The notes beneath the pieces were generated by a model that worked only from the letters and a program-made list of their open reading frames with translations, did no database searches and was not told the origin of the DNA. This document shows, in pieces, positions 1 to 6,969 of a DNA stretch of 16,847 bases. The first letter of the stretch is position 1. Every line of letters begins with the position of its first letter. Made by a program: the position numbers and the translations under genes. Source of the stretch: Mucilaginibacter sp. UBA4741 (GTDB lineage: Bacteria > Bacteroidota > Bacteroidia > Sphingobacteriales > Sphingobacteriaceae); contig DHIR01000169.1 in the NCBI GenBank assembly GCA_002403905.1, positions 1 through 16,847 of the forward strand. Direction: 5' to 3'.

Positions 1-230
1 ATCATGCCGGCAATTTTTACATAGCCACCTAATGGTAACCATCCTACACCATACTCAACATCTTTATAGGTGAATTTAAACAGACTAAAGCCCCAGGCAT
101 CAAAAAACAGGTAAAATTTTTCTACTTTAATACCAAACGCCCTTGCGGCTAAAAAGTGGCCCAACTCATGCAATATCACTAAAATCGAAAGTCCCAGTAA
201 CAACTGGCCAACCATAATTACTATACTCAT
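1..230 (-). CDS. rseP: RIP metalloprotease RseP (site-2 protease, M50), 5' part only
   Basis: The first 76 codons of a membrane-embedded zinc metalloprotease; the rest lies beyond the left edge. The translation starts MSIVIMVGQ and has one hydrophobic segment (about residues 5-20) running into HELGH at residues 21-25, the zinc-binding HExxH motif. It continues with the Bacteroidota-type stretch ending WLPLGGYVKIAGM, where LGGYV is typical of RseP. This family cuts anti-sigma factors and leftover signal peptides inside the inner membrane. The ATG at 230 lies 3 nt after the dxr stop, so the two genes are probably co-transcribed and perhaps translationally coupled. A second in-frame ATG five codons in is less likely because it shortens the first membrane segment. 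The PDZ domains and second catalytic motif cannot be checked. Confidence 0.93.
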   Translation of the reverse strand, partial: MSIVIMVGQLLLGLSILVILHELGHFLAARAFGIKVEKFYLFFDAWGFSLFKFTYKDVEYGVGWLPLGGYVKIAGM

Positions 231-233
231 TCT

Positions 234-1424
234 TTATATTAAATTGTATGCCTTTGCAGGCATTTGTTTTATTAAATTTTGCGCAAATATGCGTGTTTCT
301 TTGTCAGTATTCAAATAATCATCAAGGGTAGGTTGTGTTTGATAGCTAATGTTTTGCATGCAACTTTCAATAACCTGGCTCATGGCCAAAAAACCTACCT
401 CATTATTTAAAAAACCAGCAACAGCAATTTCGTTAGCGGCATTTACAATACAAGGCATATTACCCCCTTTGTTTAAAGCAGTGTAAGCTAAACCTAAATT
501 CTGAAAAGTTTCTGTATCGGCCTTTTCGAAGCTAAGATTTGGATGATCTGTAAAACTAAAGCGCTTAAAATTGTTTTTTAAGCGGGCAGGGTGGGCCAAT
601 GCATACTGTATAGGCAGCTTCATATCCGGCAAACCCATTTGTGCTTTTATAGAACCATCTTCAAACTGAACCATAGAATGTACAATAGATTGCGGATGAA
701 CTATCACCTCTATCTGGTCGGCAGTAAGATCAAATAACCATTTGGCTTCAATCACTTCCAACCCCTTGTTCATTAACGTAGCCGAATCTATAGTGATCTT
801 GGCACCCATTACCCAGTTGGGGTGTTTTAAGGCATGCTCGCGAGTAACATCAGCTAAAAAAGCTCTTGTCTTCCCCCTGAAGGGGCCGCCTGAAGCAGTT
901 AGTATGATTTTTTCTATTGGGTTGTTTTCCTCGCCAACCAGGCATTGGTAAATAGCGGAATGCTCAGAATCAACCGGTAATATTTTAACGTTGTGTTGTT
1001 TAGCCAGGCTTGTAATTAATTCGCCGGCAACAACCAAAGTTTCTTTATTTGCTAACGCGATGGTTTTGCCCGCTTTTATAGCTGCAATAGTAGGTTCTAA
1101 CCCTGCAAAGCCAACCATTGCGGTTAGTACAATATCAATTTCAGGATGGGTAACTATCTCATTAATTGAATTGATACCGGCCAGGACTTTTACAGATGTA
1201 TTAGCTAATGCCTGCTTTACTTCGGCATACTTGCTTTCATCGCAGATAACTGCGTACGCAGGACTAAACTGTAGTGCTTGTTGTATTAACAAAAAGGCAT
1301 TACTATTTGCCGTTATAACATGAGCCTTAAACAATGATGGGTTTTCGCCTATCACCTCCAACGCTTGTGTACCTATACTGCCTGTCGAGCCAAGAATGGC
1401 TATATTTTTAATGTTGTTACTCAA
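234..1424 (-). CDS. dxr: 1-deoxy-D-xylulose-5-phosphate reductoisomerase (DXR)
   Basis: NADPH-dependent conversion of DXP to 2-C-methyl-D-erythritol 4-phosphate, the first committed step of the MEP isoprenoid pathway (cytoplasm). At 396 aa it is normal length. The N-terminal Rossmann motif GSTGSIG is at residues 12-18, NKETL at 126-130, the metal-binding VDSEH at 151-155, the substrate loop SGGPFRG at 178-184, and HPNW..GAKITIDSATLMNKGLE around 201-223 with the second metal ligand E223. The start is a TTG at 1424: no in-frame ATG precedes it, and the N-terminus MSNNIKNIAILG is the length expected of the family. The start sits only about 20 nt from the edge of an intergenic palindromic repeat (1444-1548), so the 5' leader is very short or partly made of that repeat. 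rseP follows 3 nt downstream. Confidence 0.97.
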   Translation of the reverse strand: MSNNIKNIAILGSTGSIGTQALEVIGENPSLFKAHVITANSNAFLLIQQALQFSPAYAVICDESKYAEVKQALANTSVKVLAGINSINEIVTHPEIDIVLTAMVGFAGLEPTIAAIKAGKTIALANKETLVVAGELITSLAKQHNVKILPVDSEHSAIYQCLVGEENNPIEKIILTASGGPFRGKTRAFLADVTREHALKHPNWVMGAKITIDSATLMNKGLEVIEAKWLFDLTADQIEVIVHPQSIVHSMVQFEDGSIKAQMGLPDMKLPIQYALAHPARLKNNFKRFSFTDHPNLSFEKADTETFQNLGLAYTALNKGGNMPCIVNAANEIAVAGFLNNEVGFLAMSQVIESCMQNISYQTQPTLDDYLNTDKETRIFAQNLIKQMPAKAYNLI

Positions 1425-1443
1425 TTCTTTTAAATAATGTATC

Positions 1444-1548
1444 AGCCCCCTCTAAATCTCACCTCCATAGGAGTCCTTCGGACCGGTTGGGGAGACTTTT
1501 TTATAAGCTTTTTATAGCTCTCACTTCCGGGGAGGGCTGGGTGGGGCT
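1444..1548. repeat. Dispersed palindromic repeat (MITE/REP-like) between cysteine desulfurase and dxr
   Basis: A GC-rich island in AT-rich surroundings. Its ends are inverted: AGCCCC at 1444-1449 and GGGGCT at 1543-1548. Inside are nested small hairpins: CTCC-ATA-GGAG (1463-1473), GTCC-TTC-GGAC (1473-1483) and TATAA-GCTTT-TTATA (around 1503-1517). From memory this resembles non-autonomous repeats common between genes in Sphingobacteriaceae; I could not confirm it by search. It overlaps the last 45 coding bases of the cysteine desulfurase and ends 20 nt before the dxr start. It could act as an RNA structure between the two genes. Confidence 0.65.
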
Positions 1549-2673
1549 CACAAACAAATCGCGCACTTTGTTTATCACAAAGTCAATCTCTTCCTTAGTA
1601 TTATACTTAGAGAAAGAAAAACGAACCGATGGCCTGGTACTGCTTGCACCAATACCTGTAAGCACGTGCGAGCCAATATCTGTACCCGAACTACAAGCAC
1701 TACCACCTGACGCGGATATACCGGCAATGTCCAGGTTAAACAATAACATATCGGCCATGTCTGTTTCTGGGAACGAAACGTTTAGTACAGTGTACAGACT
1801 TTTATCCTCATCCGTTTCGCCATTAAATAAAACGCCCGGGATGCCTTCAATTAGCTGACCTTTCATGTAAGATTTCAAGCCTTGAATATAAGCTCTATGC
1901 TGTTCCATATTGGCATAAGCCAGCTCTAATGCTTTAGCAAGGCCCACTATGCCGTAAACATTCTCGGTACCGCCCCGCATATTACGCTCTTGCGAGCCGC
2001 CGTATATTAATGGTTTAATTTTTATTTTATGATTGATATGCAGGAACCCCACCCCTTTAGGTCCGTGGAATTTGTGAGCCGCACATACCAAAAAATGCAC
2101 TTTAAGTTTCCCAAGATCGTGCAGGAAATGCCCCATGGTCTGTACCGTATCACAATGGAAAATGGCATTGTATTGCTCGCAAATATCTCCCACCCTTTCA
2201 ATATCAGTAAGTGTACCTATCTCATTATTAGCATGCATTAATGATACAAAGCTGCGTTCGTTATCCTGCAATAATTTCTCTAAATGCGCATAGTCAACAT
2301 TGCCTTTGCTATCAATATTAACAAAACTTAGTTTGATAGTACCGGCTTTTTGCATAGCCTCCAGCGTATGTATAACCGCGTGATGCTCGATGCTGGTAGT
2401 TATAGCGTGGGTGATGTTATTATCAACAATTCCGCAGCGGATGGCGGTATTATCAGCTTCGGTACCGCTGCTGGTGAAGAAGATCTCGGCAGGCGAAGTA
2501 TGCAGCAGGTTAGCTATTGTTTTGCGCGATTTCTCAATCAGTGCTCTCGCTTCGCGGCCATGCGCATGAATAGATGATGGATTACCGTAATTGTTCTCCA
2601 TTACCGTACACATAGCTTTCATCACCTCTGCATCCAACGGTGTTGTTGCAGCATTATCAAGGTATACCCTCAT
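1501..2673 (-). CDS. Cysteine desulfurase, NifS/IscS-like, PLP-dependent
   Basis: Class V aminotransferase-fold enzyme that takes sulfur from cysteine as a persulfide for Fe-S clusters and thiolated cofactors or tRNA. Visible motifs: YLDNAATTP at residues 4-12, PLP-contacting SIEHH at 94-98 (H97), HCDTVQ at 173-178 (D175), the PLP lysine K201 in AHKFHGPKG, RGGTENV at 233-239, and the persulfide cysteine C327 in GSACSSG. The motif layout suggests the IscS/NifS branch, not SufS. The ATG at 2673 gives the usual N-terminus MRVYLDNAATTP. The final 15 residues, SPTQPSPEVRAIKSL, are not family sequence: they are encoded by the palindromic repeat at 1444-1548, which seems to have replaced the original stop. 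No scaffold or other Fe-S assembly gene is adjacent, so the sulfur acceptor is unknown. Confidence 0.94.
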   Translation of the reverse strand: MRVYLDNAATTPLDAEVMKAMCTVMENNYGNPSSIHAHGREARALIEKSRKTIANLLHTSPAEIFFTSSGTEADNTAIRCGIVDNNITHAITTSIEHHAVIHTLEAMQKAGTIKLSFVNIDSKGNVDYAHLEKLLQDNERSFVSLMHANNEIGTLTDIERVGDICEQYNAIFHCDTVQTMGHFLHDLGKLKVHFLVCAAHKFHGPKGVGFLHINHKIKIKPLIYGGSQERNMRGGTENVYGIVGLAKALELAYANMEQHRAYIQGLKSYMKGQLIEGIPGVLFNGETDEDKSLYTVLNVSFPETDMADMLLFNLDIAGISASGGSACSSGTDIGSHVLTGIGASSTRPSVRFSFSKYNTKEEIDFVINKVRDLFVSPTQPSPEVRAIKSL

Positions 2674-2683
2674 CAGTTAATTA

Positions 2684-2760
2684 ATTATTGAGTTATTGAA
2701 TTATTGAATTATTGAATTAACTGACAAATCAATAATTCATTAATTCAATAATCCAATAAT
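2684..2760. repeat. AT-rich inverted repeat with four 8-bp tandem units, between glmM and cysteine desulfurase
   Basis: Four tandem units TTATTGAG, TTATTGAA, TTATTGAA, TTATTGAA fill 2685-2716. They form the left arm (2684-2713) of an imperfect 30-bp inverted repeat with the right arm at 2731-2760, 27 of 30 positions matching, around a 17-nt loop. A smaller perfect pair, CAGTTAA (2674-2680) and TTAACTG (2717-2723), flanks the tandem units. The right arm abuts the glmM stop codon, so the glmM transcript would end in a long AU-rich hairpin. It may be a weak terminator or 3'-end stabiliser; there is no classical GC stem plus U-tract. Confidence 0.7.
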
Positions 2761-4149
2761 TTAGCGCAATTGTAAAATCTCCTTTATGTCCGCAATAATC
2801 TTATTAGCCAAATTGTTGGCTACAGTTTCAGAATCACCTTCGGAGTAGATACGGATTATCGGCTCCGTGTTCGAACGGCGCAAATGTACCCATTGTTTAT
2901 CAAACTCTATTTTAAGCCCGTCGATAGTTGAATGTGGCTGATCTTTATATTTATCCTCAACTTTTAACAACAAGGCATCAATATCCATCTCGGGTGTAAG
3001 TGTGATCTTATTTTTTGAGATAAAGTAGCCTGGGTATGATTTGCGTAATTGCGATATCGACTTACCATATTTAGCCAGGTGCGTTAAAAACAAAGCTATA
3101 CCGGCTAAAGCGTCACGGCCATAATGGAGTTCAGGATAAATCACTCCGCCGTTACCTTCGCCACCTATAACTGCGTTTACTTCTTTCATTTTATTAACCA
3201 CATTCACCTCGCCTACAGCGGCGGCATGGTATTCGCCACCAGCTTGCTCGGTAACATCGCGCAGGGCACGAGTTGATGATAAATTTGAAACTGTATTGCC
3301 TTTATTGTTTTTCAATATATAATCAGCAACAGCAACAAGTGTGTATTCCTCGCCAAACATATTACCATCCTCGCAAACAAAGCAAAGACGGTCAACATCC
3401 GGATCAACAGCTATACCTAAACTGGCATTTTTGCTTAAAACCTCTTTAGACAGCGCTACCAAGTTTTCAGGCAATGGCTCCGGGTTATGCGGGAACTCGC
3501 CATCAGGCTCACAAAATAATTTATATACAGTTTTTACACCTAATGCTTCCAGCAAAGCAGGTACAAATATACCGCCGGTAGAGTTTACGCAATCAATTAC
3601 AACTTTAAAATTGGCCTTGGTTATAGCATTAACATCAACCAAAGGCAGGGCCAATATTTGGTCTATGTGTTTTTGCAGGTACGTATCATCAAATCTTACT
3701 TTGCCTAAAGCGTTAACATCCGCATAGCTAAAATCACTGCTTTCGGCAATTTCTAAAACCTCTTTACCATCGGCATCATTAATAAATTCGCCATCAGCAT
3801 TTAATAATTTAAGGGCGTTCCATTGTTTTGGGTTATGGCTTGCGGTAAGGATAATACCTCCGGCAGCTTTTTCTAAAGGCACTGCAATTTCAACCGTTGG
3901 GGTTGTAGACAGGCCAATATCGATTACATCAATACCCAAACCCATTAAGGTACCCGTAACCAGATTATTTACCATGCTGCCCGAAATACGCGCGTCACGA
4001 CCCAAAACAATCTTTTTTATGCCGGTTTTTTTAACGGCCCAGGCGCCATAAGCCGAAGTAAATTTTACAATATCCAATGGTGTTAAACCATCGCCGGCCG
4101 CACCTCCAATGGTGCCGCGTATACCCGAAATTGATTTTATTAGTGTCAA
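2761..4149 (-). CDS. glmM: Alpha-D-phosphohexomutase, probable phosphoglucosamine mutase
   Basis: Interconverts hexosamine (or hexose) 6- and 1-phosphates; in this group it is the usual GlmM, feeding UDP-GlcNAc for peptidoglycan and LPS. It is 462 aa, close to E. coli GlmM at 445. N-terminal SISGIRGTIGG; phosphoserine loop TASHNP at residues 102-107 (S104); metal loop DPDVDR at 249-254; sugar-recognition GGEGNGG at 329-335; phosphate-binding RRSNTEP at 424-430. GEGNGG and RRSNTEP differ from the classical GlmM forms (GEQSGH, RPSGTEP) and look more like phosphoglucomutase/phosphomannomutase relatives, so substrate range is less certain than the family. The start is a TTG at 4149; the conserved N-terminus MTLIKSISGIRG begins exactly there and no in-frame ATG exists upstream. 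A TACTTTTG promoter box lies 23 nt upstream. Confidence 0.88.
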   Translation of the reverse strand: MTLIKSISGIRGTIGGAAGDGLTPLDIVKFTSAYGAWAVKKTGIKKIVLGRDARISGSMVNNLVTGTLMGLGIDVIDIGLSTTPTVEIAVPLEKAAGGIILTASHNPKQWNALKLLNADGEFINDADGKEVLEIAESSDFSYADVNALGKVRFDDTYLQKHIDQILALPLVDVNAITKANFKVVIDCVNSTGGIFVPALLEALGVKTVYKLFCEPDGEFPHNPEPLPENLVALSKEVLSKNASLGIAVDPDVDRLCFVCEDGNMFGEEYTLVAVADYILKNNKGNTVSNLSSTRALRDVTEQAGGEYHAAAVGEVNVVNKMKEVNAVIGGEGNGGVIYPELHYGRDALAGIALFLTHLAKYGKSISQLRKSYPGYFISKNKITLTPEMDIDALLLKVEDKYKDQPHSTIDGLKIEFDKQWVHLRRSNTEPIIRIYSEGDSETVANNLANKIIADIKEILQLR

Positions 4150-4172
4150 AATTCTTACTATTAATTATAAGG

Positions 4173-4180
4173 CAAAAGTA
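4173..4180 (-). promoter_or_regulatory. -7 promoter box (TACTTTTG) for glmM
   Basis: Read on the minus strand the sequence is TACTTTTG, an exact match to the Bacteroidota sigma-ABfr -7 consensus TAnnTTTG, 23 nt upstream of the TTG start. No clear TTTG -33 element is seen at the expected spacing, so strength is uncertain. Confidence 0.5.
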
Positions 4181-4200
4181 AGGATTTTATCCGAGTTGTC

Positions 4201-4307
4201 TGAACCTTGATTTCTAGGATTTGATGATTTCTTGATTTTAAAACTGCTTAAATAAACCATATCTACCTATTATCTTAAAATCCTTAAATCCTACGAATCT
4301 TAGTTTA
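4201..4307. repeat. Imperfect inverted repeat in the glmM/PAP2 divergent intergenic region
   Basis: The left arm (4201-4230) and the reverse complement of the right arm (4278-4307) match at 22 of 30 positions, with the shared core TAGGATTT. The 47-nt centre is AT-rich. It sits between the divergent genes glmM and PAP2 and ends 24 nt before the PAP2 start. I read it as a decayed copy of a dispersed repeat; no gene is seen in this 182-nt gap. Confidence 0.5.
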
Positions 4308-4331
4308 TATTTACACTTTACTTTAAACACC

Positions 4332-4904
4332 ATGCCCGATTACCTGCTGCAACTAGACCGGCACTTGTTCCACATCATAAATCACGACTTTGGCAATGCG
4401 TTTTTTGACGTGCTGATGCCCATTTTGCGCAACCGGTTGGTATGGATACCCTTATATGTTTTCATTTTTATTTTTTGCCTTTGGCGATATAAAAAGCAGG
4501 GCGCAATTATAATTGTATTACTGGGGTTAACGTTTGCCGTGGCTGATTTTGGCAGCGCTACTATCATTAAATCATTTTATAAACGGGTACGCCCCTGCAA
4601 TGACCCAGCTATGGCGGCAACCATAGTAAGCCGTGTGCCGTGCGGTACGGGTTATAGTTTCCCCTCTACTCACGCCAGCGACCATTTTGCCATAGCTGTG
4701 TTTTTATCCATAGTGTTTTATAAACGCTATAAATGGGTATTGCCTGCAACATTATTATGGGCAGCGGCTATTTGTTTTGCACAGGTGTATGTTGGAGTGC
4801 ATTACCCTATTGATGTAACCGCAGGAGCAATTTATGGCACGTTGGTGGGGCTTTTGTTTGGGTGGGTATTTTGGAAGTATTGGCCCAGTTTTAAGCTTTC
4901 ATAA
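4332..4904 (+). CDS. PAP2-family membrane phosphatase
   Basis: Integral membrane phosphatase of the type 2 phosphatidic acid phosphatase superfamily, which acts on lipid phosphates such as undecaprenyl pyrophosphate or phosphatidylglycerol phosphate. The 190 aa include about five hydrophobic segments (roughly 38-50, 58-78, 118-130, 136-150, 164-181). Motif 1 KxxxxxxRP is K80-R87-P88, motif 2 is PSTH at 111-114 (usually PSGH), and motif 3 keeps H157 and D161 in VGVHYPID. The residues expected as SR at the start of motif 3 are A150-Q151, so the third phosphate-contacting arginine is missing. I have an impression that QVYVGVHYP variants occur in other Bacteroidota, so this may be a lineage form. 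The substrate cannot be assigned. An AT-rich TATATTTA at 4306-4313 is a weak promoter candidate. Confidence 0.9.
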   Translation: MPDYLLQLDRHLFHIINHDFGNAFFDVLMPILRNRLVWIPLYVFIFIFCLWRYKKQGAIIIVLLGLTFAVADFGSATIIKSFYKRVRPCNDPAMAATIVSRVPCGTGYSFPSTHASDHFAIAVFLSIVFYKRYKWVLPATLLWAAAICFAQVYVGVHYPIDVTAGAIYGTLVGLLFGWVFWKYWPSFKLS

Positions 4905-4942
4905 ATTATTGCGTATATTTATATTATTAAATATTTAACGGC

Positions 4943-5176
4943 ATGACTACAATAACACTTGAGGTTCCTGATTTTTTGGAAGAAAACCATAGCGATACTG
5001 TACGTTTTTTAGCAGCTAAATTGTATGAGTCTGGCAAACTATCATTAGGCCAGGCAGCAGAGATGGCCGGCTTAACAAAGCAAACCTTTGCAGATATTTT
5101 GGCCGATTATGGCGTTAATTATATTAATTATTCTTTTGAAGATGTAATGGCTGATGTTGCACGAATTTCAAAATGA
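4943..5176 (+). CDS. UPF0175-family antitoxin
   Basis: A 77-aa protein with N-terminal beta-rich MTTITLEVPDFL, then ALKLYE-like and KLSLGQAAEMAGLTKQTFADIL helices (about residues 32-53), a helix-turn-helix-like pattern typical of UPF0175, followed by the short GVNY strand. Proteins of this family are usually encoded directly before a DUF3368 PIN-like protein and are taken to be the antitoxin that binds DNA and blocks the toxin. Here the next gene overlaps by 23 nt, as expected for such a pair. The ATG at 4943 is 38 nt after the PAP2 stop; TATATTTA at 4914-4921 is a possible weak -7 box. The pair looks like an independent accessory insertion between PAP2 and the esterase. Confidence 0.85.
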   Translation: MTTITLEVPDFLEENHSDTVRFLAAKLYESGKLSLGQAAEMAGLTKQTFADILADYGVNYINYSFEDVMADVARISK

Positions 5177-5627
5177 GTATGCAGTAATTACTGACACCAG
5201 TTGTTTTATTCTTCTCGATAAAATTGACGCGTTTCCAATTCTGAATAAACTTTATTCTAATATCCTTACTACTACAGAAATTGCTCACGAATTTGGCAAG
5301 CCATTACCCAAGTGGATACAAGTACGATCCGTAAGTGATAGAAAATTACTAGCCTATTATGCAGAAAAGGTAGATATTGGTGAAGCAAGTGCAATCGCCC
5401 TTGCAATGGAATTATCATCGCCTTTACTAATATTAGATGACTTGAAAGGGAGAAACCTGGCATCACAATTAAATCTAAAATATACAGGAACTTTAGGTGT
5501 TTTGATATTAGCCAAACAACAAGGAATCATACAAATGCTAAAACCTTACTTTGAAAAAATAAAATTGACAGATTTCAGGGTGTCGCCAACACTTTTACAA
5601 ACTATATTAGAAGCATCGGGCGAATAA
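5154..5627 (+). CDS. DUF3368 PIN-like toxin (putative ribonuclease)
   Basis: A 157-aa protein of the DUF3368 family, related to PIN-domain ribonucleases. Likely metal-binding acids: D14 in VITDTSCFILL, E46 in EIAHEFG, E77 in DIGEASAIALA and D95/D96 in LLILDDLKGR, followed by the family pattern YTGTLGVLILAKQQGII. Known PIN toxins cut RNA; the target here cannot be inferred. The ATG at 5154 overlaps the antitoxin by 23 nt in another frame, implying coupled translation; the nearby ATG at 5174 is out of frame. All core acids are present, so the toxin appears intact. The esterase pseudogene begins 15 nt after the stop. Confidence 0.85.
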   Translation: MLHEFQNEYAVITDTSCFILLDKIDAFPILNKLYSNILTTTEIAHEFGKPLPKWIQVRSVSDRKLLAYYAEKVDIGEASAIALAMELSSPLLILDDLKGRNLASQLNLKYTGTLGVLILAKQQGIIQMLKPYFEKIKLTDFRVSPTLLQTILEASGE

Positions 5628-5642
5628 TAGTTAACTCCAAGC

Positions 5643-6461
5643 ATGAAATTTAGAATAACGCTTATATTAATTATTACTAGGGTATTGTTATCCTCAAACA
5701 ACCTTTACGCCCAACAACCTGATACCTCAAAAGCTTTATACGAAGACGTTAAACTGCCTATTCCACAGTTAAAAAGGCAACGTACTATACTTATCTATCT
5801 GCCTAAAAGCTACACTACATCACATAAAAAATATCCTGTAATTTATATGCAGGATGGCCAGAGTGCATTTATTAAAGGCGCTAAAGATGGCAATAACTGG
5901 TATGCCGACTCGTTAGTGAACCTGATGCCCGCCGACAAGCAATGCATTATTGTTGCCATACATTCGGGGAATAGTACTAACCGGATGAATGAATATAACC
6001 CATACTTAACCAACAATGAGGGCGTTATATATGCCCACTATGTGGCCAAAGTTGTAAAGCCATATATCGATTCTAATTATCGTACTAAAAAGGGCCCTAA
6101 ATACTCGGTTGTTGTTGGTAGTTCTATGGGTGGTTTAATTACCATGTATATCGCGGCAAGGTATAGTAATATATTTGGTGTGGCGGGTGTATTTTCGCCG
6201 GCATTTTGGTAGGCGGCTGGCGCGTTTGATGCTATCGCTAAACAGCCCATCAATCCCAGATCTAAATTCTTTTTAGCCTGCGGTGATGCCGAAGGAAACG
6301 AAATAGGTTATGTAAACCGGATGGATACTATTCTGCTCCAAAAAAACTTCAGCATAAAAAATGTACCCGCGCCCCTAGTTATTAAAGGCGGCAAACACGA
6401 TGAGAAACAATGGCGCATAGCGTTCGAAGGGTTTTATAGGTGGTTTACTGACAATCTGTAA
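5643..6461 (+). pseudogene. Secreted esterase (Fes/EstD-type alpha/beta hydrolase) interrupted by an in-frame TAG
   Basis: A 272-codon frame, from ATG 5643 to TAA 6459-6461, read through except for one TAG at 6210-6212 (codon 190). The N-terminus is a signal peptide ending around LYAQQ (residues 22-26). The first part has RTILIYLP, VIYMQDGQ and the nucleophile elbow GSSMGG at 159-164 (S161), ending FSPAFW. After the TAG the same frame continues AAGAFDAI, FFLACGDAEGNE (candidate acid D215) and GGKHDEKQWR (candidate catalytic H252), ending WFTDNL. Family members often have SPxFWW here, so TAG probably came from TGG by one change. The stop separates the nucleophile from the acid and histidine, so the 189-aa product should be inactive. 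No frameshift is needed. A recent mutation or an assembly error both fit. Intact relatives hydrolyse esters such as siderophore or acyl esters; the substrate is unknown. Confidence 0.88.
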
Positions 6462-6523
6462 CTTGTCTCAAACACCACCCTAAATTGTCCCTTCCTGCCG
6501 CTACTTTTATTCCATTCATAGCC

Positions 6524-6531
6524 TACATTTG
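6524..6531 (+). promoter_or_regulatory. -7 promoter box (TACATTTG)
   Basis: TACATTTG matches TAnnTTTG and lies 23 nt before the ATG of the GyrI-like gene at 6555. Only a T-rich stretch, no clear TTTG, is found near the -33 position. Confidence 0.4.
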
Positions 6532-6554
6532 AATAAATCATTTAATCAATAGCT

Positions 6555-6965
6555 ATGGAAACAATAATATTTGATAAAGACATTACTGCAATGTATATAA
6601 CTGCCAGTTCATTCCCCGATGGTGTGCTGGCCGCGCATCAGAAACTACATACATTGATTCCATTTACAACAGACAGGAGATACTTTGGCCTATCGCGTCC
6701 AGAAAACGGCGGGCAAATAGTTTATAGAGCATCTGCCGAAGAACTGGAACCGGGCGAAGGTGAAAAATTAAAGTTGGAAACGCTTATCTTGAAAAAAGGA
6801 AAGTATATTAGCTTGATCATACATGATTTTATGAAAGATATTCCGGCTATAGAAAAAGCGTTTAACCTGCTAACCTCTCAACCGGATATTGACCCCCAGG
6901 GTTATTGTGTTGAGGAATACATTAACCAAAAGGATATGCTATGTATGGTGAAATTAAAAGACTAA
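6555..6965 (+). CDS. GyrI-like small-molecule-binding domain protein
   Basis: A 136-aa cytosolic protein with no signal peptide or membrane segment. Features: FPDGVLAAHQKLHTLIP, FGLSRPENGGQIVYRASAEELEPGEGEKL, a LILKKGKYISLIIHDF strand region, and FNLLTSQPDIDPQGYCVEEYI near the end. This pattern fits stand-alone members of the GyrI-like / AraC effector-binding fold in Bacteroidota, often annotated as transcriptional regulators though no DNA-binding domain is present. E119-E120 in GYCVEEYI is the usual place for a ligand-binding acid. The next gene, a VOC protein, starts 4 nt after the stop, so the two are probably co-transcribed. I recognise the family by pattern only; function is not assignable. 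Confidence 0.6.
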   Translation: METIIFDKDITAMYITASSFPDGVLAAHQKLHTLIPFTTDRRYFGLSRPENGGQIVYRASAEELEPGEGEKLKLETLILKKGKYISLIIHDFMKDIPAIEKAFNLLTSQPDIDPQGYCVEEYINQKDMLCMVKLKD

Positions 6966-6969
6966 AACT

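Noticed and set aside
991..1323. Plus-strand open frame of 110 codons opposite dxr
   Set aside because: It lies wholly within dxr on the other strand, has no family resemblance and no promoter or ribosome site.
2685..2716. Tandem 8-bp repeats as a possible CRISPR array
   Set aside because: The units are contiguous with no spacers and form half of an inverted repeat.
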